This document shows positions 1 to 7,597 of a stretch of 64,000 bases of DNA, one piece after another. The DNA lies in assembly GCF_014203045.1 (NCBI RefSeq), contig NZ_JACHIF010000012.1:124001-188000 (forward strand). Direction: 5' to 3'. The notes beneath the pieces were generated by a model. The model worked only from the letters and a program-made list of their open reading frames with translations, had not been told where the DNA came from and made no database searches. The first letter of the stretch is position 1; every line of letters begins with the position of its first letter. This DNA comes from Prosthecobacter dejongeii (GTDB lineage: Bacteria; Verrucomicrobiota; Verrucomicrobiia; Verrucomicrobiales; Verrucomicrobiaceae). The translations under genes were made by a program, and so were the position numbers.

Positions 1-165
1 AGGACCGACGGCTGGTGGTGGGCAATGACTTCATAAGTAGCTGGGTGAGTGATGTCCTTCAATGTACGTCCCCATGAAGGTTTCTTTTGCCTGGTCTCTT
101 TTTGGAACCACACGTTGCCCGGCATTGCCGGACTGTTGGCCATGTGTTTAATGCCCATCACCCGC

Positions 166-960
166 ATGCCATTTCGTACCCTTGAGATCTCTTTTCCAGA
201 GTTTGCCCCGAAGGGCATCTCTTTCGTCACGGTCAAATCAGCCGCGCTGAAGCGCCGGGTAGATCTCAGCCTTTATGTGCCGCCATCCGCCCCCCAGGGA
301 CCGCTACCGCTCGTCACCCTGCTGCATGGGGTCTATGGCAGTCACTGGGCCTGGCTTTTCAAAGGTGGGGCACATCGTGTGCTAGATCGCCTCATGGCGG
401 AAGAAGAACTGCCGCCCATGATGCTAGCGATGCCCTCCGATGGCCTCTGGGGGGACGGCAGCGCCTATGCGCGCCATGCCGAGGCAGACTACCATCGCTG
501 GATCATCGAGGAGGTGCCTGCTGCTGCCACTCTCGTGGATCCGCGGGTCGCGCACGCTTCGCATTTCATCGCCGGTCTATCCATGGGCGGCTACGGCGCG
601 CTTCGCCTCGGAGCGCTGCACCCCGAGAAATTCGCTGCCATCAGCGCCCACAGCAGTTGCACGGACATTGCTCACATGCAGGGGTTCGTTGAAGAAACCA
701 CCGAGCAGTTTCAGCTCACAGAAGAAGCCCCCATGCCCGTCATCGAGTGTCTCAAACAAAATGCTTCTCGCCTGCCTCCGCTGCGCTTTGACTGCGGCCA
801 AGAAGACCTCTTAATTGAGCACAATCGCACGCTGCATCATCAGTTAGGCGAGGCCAACATCGCACACGTGTATGAAGAATTCCCGGGTGGCCATACCTGG
901 GAGTATTGGAACGAGCACTTGGCGGACAGCCTGCGCTTTTTTGGAAAAACTCTCGGTTAG
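166..960 (+). CDS. Putative esterase, alpha/beta-hydrolase (esterase D / tributyrin esterase type)
   Basis: Predicted serine esterase acting on small acyl esters. The nucleophile elbow GLSMGG places the catalytic Ser near residue 139, a preceding LLHGVYG strand-turn would supply the oxyanion hole, and GGHTWEYW near the end gives the catalytic His. The Asp is probably in CGQEDLLIEH. Length (264 aa) fits the family. I start at the ATG at 166, where family-like sequence begins. GTG 49 and ATG 52 or 142 are in frame but add an unconvincing Cys/Trp-rich leader and lack a ribosome binding site. No signal peptide from this start, so probably cytoplasmic. Convergent with the next gene and no operon partner is visible. 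Confidence 0.8.
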   Translation: MPFRTLEISFPEFAPKGISFVTVKSAALKRRVDLSLYVPPSAPQGPLPLVTLLHGVYGSHWAWLFKGGAHRVLDRLMAEEELPPMMLAMPSDGLWGDGSAYARHAEADYHRWIIEEVPAAATLVDPRVAHASHFIAGLSMGGYGALRLGALHPEKFAAISAHSSCTDIAHMQGFVEETTEQFQLTEEAPMPVIECLKQNASRLPPLRFDCGQEDLLIEHNRTLHHQLGEANIAHVYEEFPGGHTWEYWNEHLADSLRFFGKTLG

Positions 961-961
961 G

Positions 962-1333
962 TTAATACTGACCTGTCGCCAGCAGCACCAGCGTGCAGGC
1001 TTCCTCAGGTCGAATGCCTGCGGCCTGGAGCTTGTCTTGTAGATCGGGATTTTCGGAACCCGGATTGAAGATGACGCGCTTCGGCTTGAGCGCCACGAGC
1101 TTATCCGCTAAGCCCGCTGAGATGGCCGGTCCGACATACATGGTCACGGTATCCACCGCGCCCGTCACCGCGCCCATATCTCCCAGCACAGGACGACCTT
1201 CGATTTCTTTAAGTCGAGGATGCACCAGCACCACCTCATGACCGTGCTGCAGCAGGGCCGTCATGGCCTTGTGCGCATAGCGGTCAGGTTTATCACTGGC
1301 ACCGAGGATCACCACACGTTCAGGAGTACTCAT
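962..1333 (-). CDS. CoA-binding domain protein (YccU-like)
   Basis: Single Rossmann-type CoA_binding_2 domain of 123 aa, the usual length. VVILGASDKPDRYAHKA near the N-terminus is the nucleotide-binding strand-loop-helix, HEVVLVHPR is the second strand, and VIFNPGSENPDL is the motif typical of this family. Members resemble the CoA-binding part of succinyl-CoA synthetase but have no established reaction. The start codon overlaps the stop of the upstream membrane protein gene by 4 bp (ATGA), so the two are probably co-transcribed and translationally coupled. Confidence 0.85.
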   Translation of the reverse strand: MSTPERVVILGASDKPDRYAHKAMTALLQHGHEVVLVHPRLKEIEGRPVLGDMGAVTGAVDTVTMYVGPAISAGLADKLVALKPKRVIFNPGSENPDLQDKLQAAGIRPEEACTLVLLATGQY

Positions 1334-1686
1334 AAGATTTTAGAATCGTCTTCGTCGAGGTGGAACAGGTGCAGCGCACGGTGCGCTGCTGGGGCCAGCA
1401 CAATGCCCATCACCGAGATAAACACTAGCCCACTGAATAGAGCATACGCACTGGCAAAGATCTTAGCGGCATCGCTCTTCAGTTCTCCCATGGGCCCCAT
1501 GCCGCCGAGGATCATGGAGGCATTCAATAAACTGTCCACCCAGCTCATGTCGGCGATGTAACGGTAACCCAGGATACCGATCATCAAAGCCGTCCCAGCC
1601 AACACCTGCGCCATGAGGAAGAACCAAAACATCCGCCAAGCAAAGACATGACGGGGAGCGAGGGGCGATTCACGCGATTCAAACAT
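1330..1686 (-). CDS. Small membrane protein of unknown function
   Basis: 118-residue protein that I cannot assign to a named family. It has a short basic N-terminal tail, a hydrophobic segment at about residues 20-45 (FWFFLMAQVLAGTALMIGIL), a glycine-rich re-entrant-looking stretch ILGGMGPMGEL, a second segment at about 80-100 and an acidic-basic C-terminal tail. The two-helix plus Gly-rich loop layout loosely recalls a minimal channel pore but no selectivity-filter signature is visible. I use ATG 1686; TTG 1689 is one codon upstream. It lies immediately upstream of and overlaps the CoA-binding protein gene, suggesting a two-gene operon. Confidence 0.65.
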   Translation of the reverse strand: MFESRESPLAPRHVFAWRMFWFFLMAQVLAGTALMIGILGYRYIADMSWVDSLLNASMILGGMGPMGELKSDAAKIFASAYALFSGLVFISVMGIVLAPAAHRALHLFHLDEDDSKIL

Positions 1687-1771
1687 CAAGCAAAATGCAG
1701 CGATGTCGGAACTTTAGCCAGCCGCCTTTTTTGAGTGAACATTTTAAGGCGGAAGTCATCTGACATCTGTC

Positions 1772-1800
1772 TTGAATGCAGACCTGGCCCTGTCTATGCT
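1772..1800 (+). promoter_or_regulatory. Possible sigma70-type promoter upstream of the 6S RNA candidate
   Basis: TTGAAT (1772-1777) and TATGCT (1795-1800) are separated by 17 bp and each matches 4 of 6 consensus positions. Transcription would begin near 1807 and run toward the 6S-like region and the terminator at 2074. Seen by eye only; the predicted transcript would be longer than a usual 6S RNA, implying 5' processing or a different promoter. Confidence 0.3.
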
Positions 1801-1890
1801 TAGTCTGTCTTCAATTCGGAAGCCTGCGTGCTTTCTTGCTCTTTGAAATGCCTTTCCCTGGGGGAAAAGACGGCCTCTTTTCTTCCATCA

Positions 1891-2073
1891 CTTTCCTGCA
1901 GTGTTCGTCATCGGGCTGTTAGTGACCCGGCCCGTTTTTATGACACCGGGAGTCGCGTGACCTGGGATGTCTTGTCATGCCTTCACTGGAAGACAGCGCC
2001 CTTGTTCATGGATTCCCACCTCGTCGCCCTTGGGATACGAGGTCCTCAGACCGGACGGCACAACGTGGGACTC
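1891..2073 (+). ncRNA. ssrS: Probable 6S RNA
   Basis: Non-coding stretch ending in a strong terminator and carrying 6S-like hallmarks. The closing stem pairs TCCTGC (1894-1899) with GTGGGA (2065-2070), then GTG (1901-1903) with CAC (2059-2061). The 5' strand GTGTTCGTCATCGGGC and the 3' strand ACCGGACGGCAC resemble the conserved flanks of the alphaproteobacterial 6S central bubble. On the 3' side there is a small hairpin CCTCGT/ACGAGG (about 2022-2045), as many 6S RNAs have, and an apical stem GTCTT/AAGAC. 6S RNA mimics an open promoter and sequesters housekeeping RNA polymerase. The ends are approximate. A covariance-model search was not possible here. Confidence 0.55.
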
Positions 2074-2110
2074 AAAGCGCTCTGGCTTTTGTCCAGGGCG
2101 CTTTCTTTTT
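2074..2110 (+). terminator. Intrinsic terminator after the 6S RNA candidate
   Basis: AAAGCGCTCTGG (2074-2085) pairs with CCAGGGCGCTTT (2093-2104) and is followed by CTTTTT. There is no coding gene just upstream on this strand, which supports a non-coding transcript ending here. Confidence 0.75.
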
Positions 2111-2124
2111 AACACTGAGTAGCC

Positions 2125-2532
2125 TCAATCAAAGGGATTCAGCACTGTTACCCCACAGCGAGCAAAGTCATTGATATTGCGAGTAGCCACGGTCAGGCCA
2201 TGGAGCTTTGCAGAAGCAGCAATCATCGTATCTTTGATCCCAACCGTGAAACCGCTACGGCGGATGTCCTGATGCAGTCCTGCCCAGACTATTGCTGTTT
2301 CATCGGACCATGGCAAGCAGGTCACAGAACCACGCAGCCGCTCAAACCATTGCTCAAGATCACGCTTTTTACGCCCTTCAGGCAATGCAGCGATGCCATC
2401 GCAAATCTCTGCTAATACCACGGCATCAATCACGATCTCTGCGTCATGTTCCTCCAACCAATGGCAAGCCTTTTCCGAAGCTCGTAACTTTGTGGGTTCG
2501 CAAATGAGATTAGCATCCGCTAGATAGGTCAT
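2125..2532 (-). CDS. vapC: PIN-domain ribonuclease toxin, VapC-like
   Basis: 135-aa PIN domain. The first acidic residue is in YLADANLICEP at residues 3-13, a second is the Glu of VVLAEICDG, and the C-terminal acidic cluster is GIKDTMIAASA, followed by the typical TRNINDF. Together they would bind the Mg2+/Mn2+ that cleaves RNA, classically tRNA or rRNA in VapC toxins. The gene overlaps the upstream antitoxin by 4 bp (ATGA), the standard VapBC arrangement. Length is normal and no key acidic residue appears to be lost, so the toxin is probably functional. The RNA target cannot be deduced from sequence. Confidence 0.85.
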   Translation of the reverse strand: MTYLADANLICEPTKLRASEKACHWLEEHDAEIVIDAVVLAEICDGIAALPEGRKKRDLEQWFERLRGSVTCLPWSDETAIVWAGLHQDIRRSGFTVGIKDTMIAASAKLHGLTVATRNINDFARCGVTVLNPFD

Positions 2533-2789
2533 TCCTCAAAGAGCTTCGAAGGTTCTAGGGAAGTGCGTTCCGAGCGATCCGGCTCCACCCACCAGTCCTT
2601 AACGGGACAACTACGTAGAACATCAATCAACCGAGGTTTTGGCCTGGAAGCTTGGGGCATGACAATCACATGATATTCACCCTGCCCAACACGCTCGATG
2701 CTAAAAGGCTGCCCCCCCTTCAAGGCATCCGTTTTACGAAATTGCTCAGGGATCTCAATCAGCCCGTTGGCGGAAAGTACCGTGGTCAT
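2529..2789 (-). CDS. vapB: VapB-like antitoxin (AbrB/SpoVT-type)
   Basis: 86-residue antitoxin directly upstream of the PIN toxin. Its N-terminal half (TTVLSANGLIEIPEQFRK) reads like a swapped-hairpin AbrB DNA-binding domain: short beta strands, 'G-x-I-x-I-P', then a short helix. The C-terminal half, with WWVEPDRSERTSLEP, would be the toxin-wrapping tail. As in other VapBC operons the antitoxin should neutralise the toxin and repress its own promoter. A direct plus inverted repeat beginning 14 bp upstream of its start codon is the likely operator. Confidence 0.75.
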   Translation of the reverse strand: MTTVLSANGLIEIPEQFRKTDALKGGQPFSIERVGQGEYHVIVMPQASRPKPRLIDVLRSCPVKDWWVEPDRSERTSLEPSKLFEE

Positions 2790-2802
2790 GCAGTAAACTA
2801 CC

Positions 2803-2830
2803 GTTTCATCGTTTCATCACAAGATGAAAC
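2803..2830 (-). promoter_or_regulatory. Operator-like repeat upstream of vapBC
   Basis: GTTTCATC occurs twice head to tail (2803-2810 and 2811-2818). The second copy forms an inverted repeat with GATGAAAC (2823-2830) across a 4-bp ACAA spacer. Its position just upstream of the antitoxin start fits autoregulation by the VapBC complex. Confidence 0.55.
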
Positions 2831-2925
2831 TCAATGCAGATAGAGACTGTGAGGGCTCTTTCGCTTTCCCTTTTCAGGAAAAGGTCATTAACAGGATTAC
2901 TCATTTATGCTAAACAGGCCACGCT

Positions 2926-3696
2926 ATGGCCACCAGCTCTCAGATTCTCACCTCTTTTCTCACTGTAGCAGGCGGCGGCAGCCATTTCGGCCAGTTGTTC
3001 GATGAATTGCCGGGTGTGTCCTTCTTTGCTAAAAACCGTGATTTCCAGTTCGTGGCGGCCAATCGGCGTTTCTGGCGACGCTTTGGTTTCCAGTCCGAAG
3101 AAGAGTTGATCGGCAAAACGGATTTTGACATCTTCCCCCTTCAGCTCGCCCGCAACTACCGGGCGGATGATGAAGCCATTCTCGCCAGCGGTGAAGCCCG
3201 CAGACGCATCGTGGAGCCTTTCTTCAATCAACAGGGGCTGCCAGATTGGTTTTTCACCAACAAACTGCCCATGCGTTGCGCCCAGGGAAGCATCATCGGC
3301 ATCATGGGCATCATTGAAAACTATGCGGCTGCGCATGCTGTAAAAACGCCCTACTTCCAGCTCGACCGGGCCGTGAACCACATCCGCGAGCACTTCCGCG
3401 AATCCATTGCTATCACTGACTTAGCCGCGCTGGCAGGGCTTTCGGTTCGGCAGTTCAATCGCCTCTTCCAACAGGTCTTCCAAAGCAGCCCTCGGGATTT
3501 CCTCATCAAGACCCGCATCCAGGCTGCCTGCCAGGAGCTGCGCCGGAGTGACCGCGATATCCGCGAGATCGCCCAGCATGCGGGCTTTTGTGATCAAAGC
3601 GCGCTGACCCTGCACTTCCGGCATCACATGGGAAGCACCCCCTCCCGCTACCGTAAGGATCACCGCCAACGCGGTTCCCAGACAGCAGACGACTGA
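2926..3696 (+). CDS. PAS-AraC family transcriptional regulator
   Basis: 256-aa one-component regulator. Residues about 22-130 form a PAS sensor: [19 protein letters not shown], then [19 protein letters not shown], then GIMGIIENY. Residues about 145-245 form an AraC/XylS DNA-binding domain with two helix-turn-helix units, [18 protein letters not shown] and [20 protein letters not shown]. There is no AraC arabinose-type sensor domain. It sits about 105 bp upstream of xylose isomerase on the same strand and may control it, but the ligand is unknown and this link is inference. Confidence 0.85.
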   Translation: MATSSQILTSFLTVAGGGSHFGQLFDELPGVSFFAKNRDFQFVAANRRFWRRFGFQSEEELIGKTDFDIFPLQLARNYRADDEAILASGEARRRIVEPFFNQQGLPDWFFTNKLPMRCAQGSIIGIMGIIENYAAAHAVKTPYFQLDRAVNHIREHFRESIAITDLAALAGLSVRQFNRLFQQVFQSSPRDFLIKTRIQAACQELRRSDRDIREIAQHAGFCDQSALTLHFRHHMGSTPSRYRKDHRQRGSQTADD

Positions 3697-3800
3697 CTTT
3701 CGGCTACACAGGCCGTACTTTATGTGGTTTTGGCCACGAAGTGGCACGCGCCCTCGCTTTGCAGTTGTCGCCACAGCACCATGCACCAGCATCGCCGCCC

Positions 3801-5117
3801 ATGAACCACGGCGAATTTTTCCCGAACATCCCCCGCATTGCCTTCGAAGGCCCGAAGTCCCGCAACCCGCTTGCCTTCAAGCATTACGACGCAGCAGAAC
3901 TCGTGGGCGGTAAGTCCATGAAGGAGCATCTGCGTTTTGCCTGTGCCTACTGGCACACCATGCGCAACGGCCTTTCAGATCCCTTTGGTGGGGCCACCGC
4001 CCAGCGCCCCTGGGATGATGGCACGGACTCCGTCGCCAATGCTCAAAAGCGCGTCTGGGCCATGTTCGAATTCATGCAGAAGACCGGCATTGAGTACTAC
4101 TGCTTTCATGATCGCGACGTCGCGCCTGAGTTGAATGATCTGGCCAAATCCAATGCCGCCTTCGATGCCGTGGCTGATGAACTGGAAAAGGCGCAGAAGC
4201 AGACCGGCTGCAAGCTGCTCTGGGGCACTGCCTGCCTGTTCTCCCACCCACGATACAATCAGGGCGCGGGCACTTCCCCTTACGCGGATGTCTTTGCTTA
4301 TGGCGCAGCCCAAATCAAAAAAGCGATTGATGTCACGCACCGCCTGGGCGGTGAAGGTTACACCTTCTGGGGCGGGCGAGAAGGTTACGCCACACTGTGG
4401 AATACGAACATGAAGCGCGAGCTGGATCACCTGGCCCGTCTCCTGCACATGGCGGTGGATTACAAAAAGAAGATCGGTTTCAAAGGCGCCTTCTACATCG
4501 AGCCAAAACCACGTGAGCCTTCCACCCACCAGTATGACTCCGACGCCGCTGCCTGCCTGAATTTCCTGCGTGAGTATGGTTTGTTAGGCGAGCTTTCTCT
4601 GAACCTGGAGACCAACCATGCCACCCTGGCTGGGCACAGCATGATGCATGAGATGCGCGTGGCCCGTGAGGCTGGCGCACTCGGCTCTGTGGATGCCAAC
4701 ACGGGCGATGAACTCATCGGTTGGGATACCGACCAGTTCCCTACGGACATTTACCTCACCACCCAGATCATGATCGAGGTGCTGAAAATGGGCGGCTTCA
4801 CCACGGGCGGCCTGAACTTCGACGCGAAAACTCGCCGTGAATCCTTTGAGCCGGAAGATCTCTTCCACGCCCACATCGGTGGCATGGATGCCTTCGCCCG
4901 TGGCCTGAAAATCGCCCATGCCATCATCACAGATGGGCGCATGGATGACTTCGTGAAAACTCGCTACGAGAGTTATGATTCCGGCATTGGAGCCCGTATC
5001 GAGGCAGGCACCGCTACCCTGGAAGAACTGGAAGCCTACACGCTGGGCAAAGGTGAGCCCACCACACGCAGTGGCCGCCAAGAGATGTTGGAAAACCTGA
5101 TCAACGACTTCATTTAA
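3801..5117 (+). CDS. xylA: Xylose isomerase
   Basis: Interconverts D-xylose and D-xylulose (and D-glucose/D-fructose) with two divalent metals in a TIM barrel. Starting at ATG 3801 (MNHGEFF) gives 438 aa, the standard class II length; earlier in-frame starts add a non-homologous leader. Family motifs are intact: [19 protein letters not shown] near 189-196, [16 protein letters not shown] near 231-246 with metal-binding Glu and Lys, [11 protein letters not shown] near 269-279, and FDAKTRRES. It follows the PAS-AraC regulator. No xylulokinase or xylose transporter is nearby, so the pathway must be completed elsewhere. Confidence 0.96.
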   Translation: MNHGEFFPNIPRIAFEGPKSRNPLAFKHYDAAELVGGKSMKEHLRFACAYWHTMRNGLSDPFGGATAQRPWDDGTDSVANAQKRVWAMFEFMQKTGIEYYCFHDRDVAPELNDLAKSNAAFDAVADELEKAQKQTGCKLLWGTACLFSHPRYNQGAGTSPYADVFAYGAAQIKKAIDVTHRLGGEGYTFWGGREGYATLWNTNMKRELDHLARLLHMAVDYKKKIGFKGAFYIEPKPREPSTHQYDSDAAACLNFLREYGLLGELSLNLETNHATLAGHSMMHEMRVAREAGALGSVDANTGDELIGWDTDQFPTDIYLTTQIMIEVLKMGGFTTGGLNFDAKTRRESFEPEDLFHAHIGGMDAFARGLKIAHAIITDGRMDDFVKTRYESYDSGIGARIEAGTATLEELEAYTLGKGEPTTRSGRQEMLENLINDFI

Positions 5118-5138
5118 GTCTGCCGCCACTCAGTGCCG

Positions 5139-5202
5139 ATGCCGTCTTGGGGACAAGACGGGAAAAGATCCAAAGATGGATTTTCCCGCCCCAAGACGGC
5201 AT
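5139..5202 (+). terminator. Long hairpin after xylA, possible terminator
   Basis: ATGCCGTCTTGGGG (5139-5152) and CCCCAAGACGGCAT (5189-5202) are perfect 14-bp inverted arms. An inner stem CGGGAAAA..TCC / GGATTTTCCCG extends the structure. It begins 21 bp after the xylA stop. There is no clean U-tract, so it could instead be an mRNA-stabilising structure. Confidence 0.45.
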
Positions 5203-5239
5203 TGCTTTGCCCCCATGACGAGGCAGACAGATGAAGTGC

Positions 5240-5310
5240 AAAGGGACAATCCATGACGGATTAGTTCCAACACCCATTTCAGTTGGCCCTTTCTTTTCGA
5301 AAGGTTTTTT
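5240..5310 (+). promoter_or_regulatory. Attenuator-like RNA: three-way junction competing with a terminator
   Basis: AAAGGG (5240-5245) can pair with CCCTTT (5287-5292), enclosing two short hairpins, AATCC/GGATT (5248-5262) and CCAAC/GTTGG (5267-5286). Most of the same CCCTTT is also the left arm of a terminator hairpin CCTTTC/GAAAGG (5288-5304) followed by six T (5305-5310). The two folds exclude each other, as in riboswitches and attenuators. It lies about 120 bp upstream of katE. I do not recognise a known aptamer. It could alternatively be a second xylA terminator. Confidence 0.4.
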
Positions 5311-5348
5311 GTTAGGCGAGCATGTCCCTAACGGCCAAAAAATGCACG

Positions 5349-5422
5349 GGCTACGATGAAAGGTACGCCGCTGGGAATCATGACGCCTGTGAGAGGACGT
5401 CTCTAGCCAGCCAACCGTAGCC
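5349..5422 (+). promoter_or_regulatory. Structured leader immediately upstream of katE
   Basis: GGCTACG (5349-5355) pairs with CGTAGCC (5416-5422). Nested inside are GCTGG (5370-5374)/CCAGC (5407-5411) and GAGA/TCTC (5391-5403). The structure ends 10 bp before the katE start codon and could affect ribosome access. No obvious Shine-Dalgarno sequence lies between it and the ATG. Confidence 0.35.
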
Positions 5423-5432
5423 TGATACCTTT

Positions 5433-7523
5433 ATGCCTTCACGCCCTTCTTCCAAGCCTGCAAAAAACGCGGCGATCACTGAGCCTGCCGAAACTCATCA
5501 AACAACGGCTGATCTCAAGCAGACCCTCACCACCAATCATGGGGTGCCTATCTCGGATAACCAAAACTCTCTCAAAGCCGGAGTGCGCGGCCCCACGCTG
5601 ATCGAAGACTTTGTGCTTCGTGAAAAGATCACCCACTTTGACCATGAGCGAATCCCCGAGCGCATCGTTCATGCCCGCGGTTCAGGCGCTCATGGTTATT
5701 TCCAGGTTTATGAATCCCTGGCAGACATCACCAAGGCAGCCTTCCTGCAAAACCCCAAGGTGAAGACAGAGGTCTTTGTGCGCTTTTCCACCGTCGCCGG
5801 CGGCGCAGGCTCTGGCGACATGCCGCGTGATGTCCGTGGCTTTGCCGTGAAGTTTTACACCACGGAAGGCAACTATGATCTGGTGGGCAATAACATCCCC
5901 GTCTTTTTCATTCAAGACGCCATGAAGTTTCCAGACCTCGTCCACTCCGTGAAGATGGAGCCAGATCGCGGCTTTCCTCAGGCGGCCTCCGCCCATGACA
6001 ACTTCTGGGACTTCGTGTCCCTGAGCCCAGAGACGATGCACATGCTCATGTGGACCATGTCAGATCGCGCGATTCCACGCTCCCTGCGCATGATCGAAGG
6101 CTTCGGCGTCCACACCTTCCGCCTCGTTAATGCCGAAGGCGTCTCACACTTCGTCAAATTCCACTGGCGGCCCAAGCTCGGGACGGCCTCCGTTCTTTGG
6201 GACGAGGCCGTCAAAATCAATGGAGCCGATCCTGATTTCCACCGTCGCGATCTCTGGGAAGCAATTGAAAAAGGCGATTACCCCGAGTGGGAATTGGGGC
6301 TGCAAGTCTTCGATGAAAAAACGGCGGCTGGATTGGATTTCGATGTCCTAGATCCCACCAAACTCATCCCTGAGGAAATCATCCCCCTGCGCATGGTTGG
6401 CAAACTGGTGCTGAACCGCAACCCAGATAACTTTTTCGCCGAGACAGAGCAGGTGGCTTTCCTACCTTCAAACATCGTCCCTGGCATCGAGTTCTCGAAT
6501 GACCCGCTTTTGCAAGGCCGTCTGTTCTCTTACCAAGATACTCAGCTTTCGAGACTGGGCGGACCTAACTTCCACCAGATTCCAGTCAATGCCCCTCGCT
6601 GTCCGATGCATAATTTTCAGCGCGATGGCCTACGCCAAATGCAGGTGCCGAAAGGCCGCGTGAATTATGAGCCTAACAGCTTCGATGGCGGCGCACCGAG
6701 AGAGAACCCCACGCGCGGTTTCATCAGTCACCCTGAAGAATTGGATGGAACCAAACTGCGCCAACGATCCGAAACCTTTGCAGATCATTACTCCCAGGCC
6801 CGTCTTTTTTTCCGCTCCATGAGCACGCCCGAGCAAAACCACATCATCAGCGCTTTCGCCTTTGAATTGGCCAAAGTAAAAACCAAGGCCATCCGGCTAC
6901 GCATGCTCAGTCACCTGGCTACCATTGATGCGGATCTGCATGCGGGTGTCTCTGAGGCGCTCGGCATTCAAGAATTGGCCGAGGCCATGCTTCCTGCCAT
7001 TCCCCCGCGTGATCTGAAGCCCTCCCCTAGCCTGAGCCTGGTGCACAAAGCACCCGTCACTTTGCAGGGGCGGAAAATCGGGGTGCTCATCACCGACGGG
7101 TTCGACTCCACGCTCCTCATGTCCTTGCAGCAACGAGCCAAAAAGGAAAAAGCGGTCGTCGCCATCATCGCTCCCAAAGTAGGCGGCGCTGTGGACAGTG
7201 AGGGTACCCTCTTTGAAGCTGATTTTGCGATTTCGGGCGGTCCCTCCATCTTCTTTGATGCGGTCGTAATTCTCGCCTCTGAAGCAGGGGCCCAGGATCT
7301 CGCCACTCAGGCTGTGGCCGTGAATTGGGTGGGCGATGCCTTTGCTCATCTTAAGGTTATCGGCCACACTCCCGAAGCACAGCCGCTTCTGGATAAAGCC
7401 GGTGTATTAGCGGTAGATGGCGTGCTGCCACTGCCTGCGGAGAGCGCCCTGACCCAATACATCTCCACCGCTAAAAAGGGACGTATTTGGGAACGCGAGT
7501 GCGCTTTGAGAAGACCGGGTTAA
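5433..7523 (+). CDS. katE: Large-subunit (clade 2, HPII-type) catalase
   Basis: Heme catalase that disproportionates hydrogen peroxide. At 696 aa it matches the large clade 2 catalases rather than the ~480-aa small ones. The active-site signature [18 protein letters not shown] contains the distal His near residue 80, VGNNIPVFF contains the conserved Asn, and RLFSYQDTQ supplies the proximal heme-ligand Tyr near residue 367. Residues after about 540 ([15 protein letters not shown] onward) form the C-terminal DJ-1/PfpI-like flavodoxin fold characteristic of HPII. It is probably a cytoplasmic tetramer. A structured leader and an attenuator-like element precede it, so RNA-level control is possible but unproven. 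Confidence 0.95.
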   Translation: MPSRPSSKPAKNAAITEPAETHQTTADLKQTLTTNHGVPISDNQNSLKAGVRGPTLIEDFVLREKITHFDHERIPERIVHARGSGAHGYFQVYESLADITKAAFLQNPKVKTEVFVRFSTVAGGAGSGDMPRDVRGFAVKFYTTEGNYDLVGNNIPVFFIQDAMKFPDLVHSVKMEPDRGFPQAASAHDNFWDFVSLSPETMHMLMWTMSDRAIPRSLRMIEGFGVHTFRLVNAEGVSHFVKFHWRPKLGTASVLWDEAVKINGADPDFHRRDLWEAIEKGDYPEWELGLQVFDEKTAAGLDFDVLDPTKLIPEEIIPLRMVGKLVLNRNPDNFFAETEQVAFLPSNIVPGIEFSNDPLLQGRLFSYQDTQLSRLGGPNFHQIPVNAPRCPMHNFQRDGLRQMQVPKGRVNYEPNSFDGGAPRENPTRGFISHPEELDGTKLRQRSETFADHYSQARLFFRSMSTPEQNHIISAFAFELAKVKTKAIRLRMLSHLATIDADLHAGVSEALGIQELAEAMLPAIPPRDLKPSPSLSLVHKAPVTLQGRKIGVLITDGFDSTLLMSLQQRAKKEKAVVAIIAPKVGGAVDSEGTLFEADFAISGGPSIFFDAVVILASEAGAQDLATQAVAVNWVGDAFAHLKVIGHTPEAQPLLDKAGVLAVDGVLPLPAESALTQYISTAKKGRIWERECALRRPG

Positions 7524-7597
7524 TCCCCGCTCTGCTCCACTCGCTAGCCCCTATTAGAAATCTCTGGGCCCTCACAGGCCCCTGGGAGTCAAAAAGG

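Noticed and set aside
1-36. Short open frame ending in TAA at 34-36, possibly the 3' end of an upstream gene
   Set aside because: Only eleven codons are visible, too little to identify or support.
1828-2112. Open frame of 94 codons on the plus strand
   Set aside because: Overlaps the 6S-like structure and terminator, has no ribosome binding site and no recognisable protein features.
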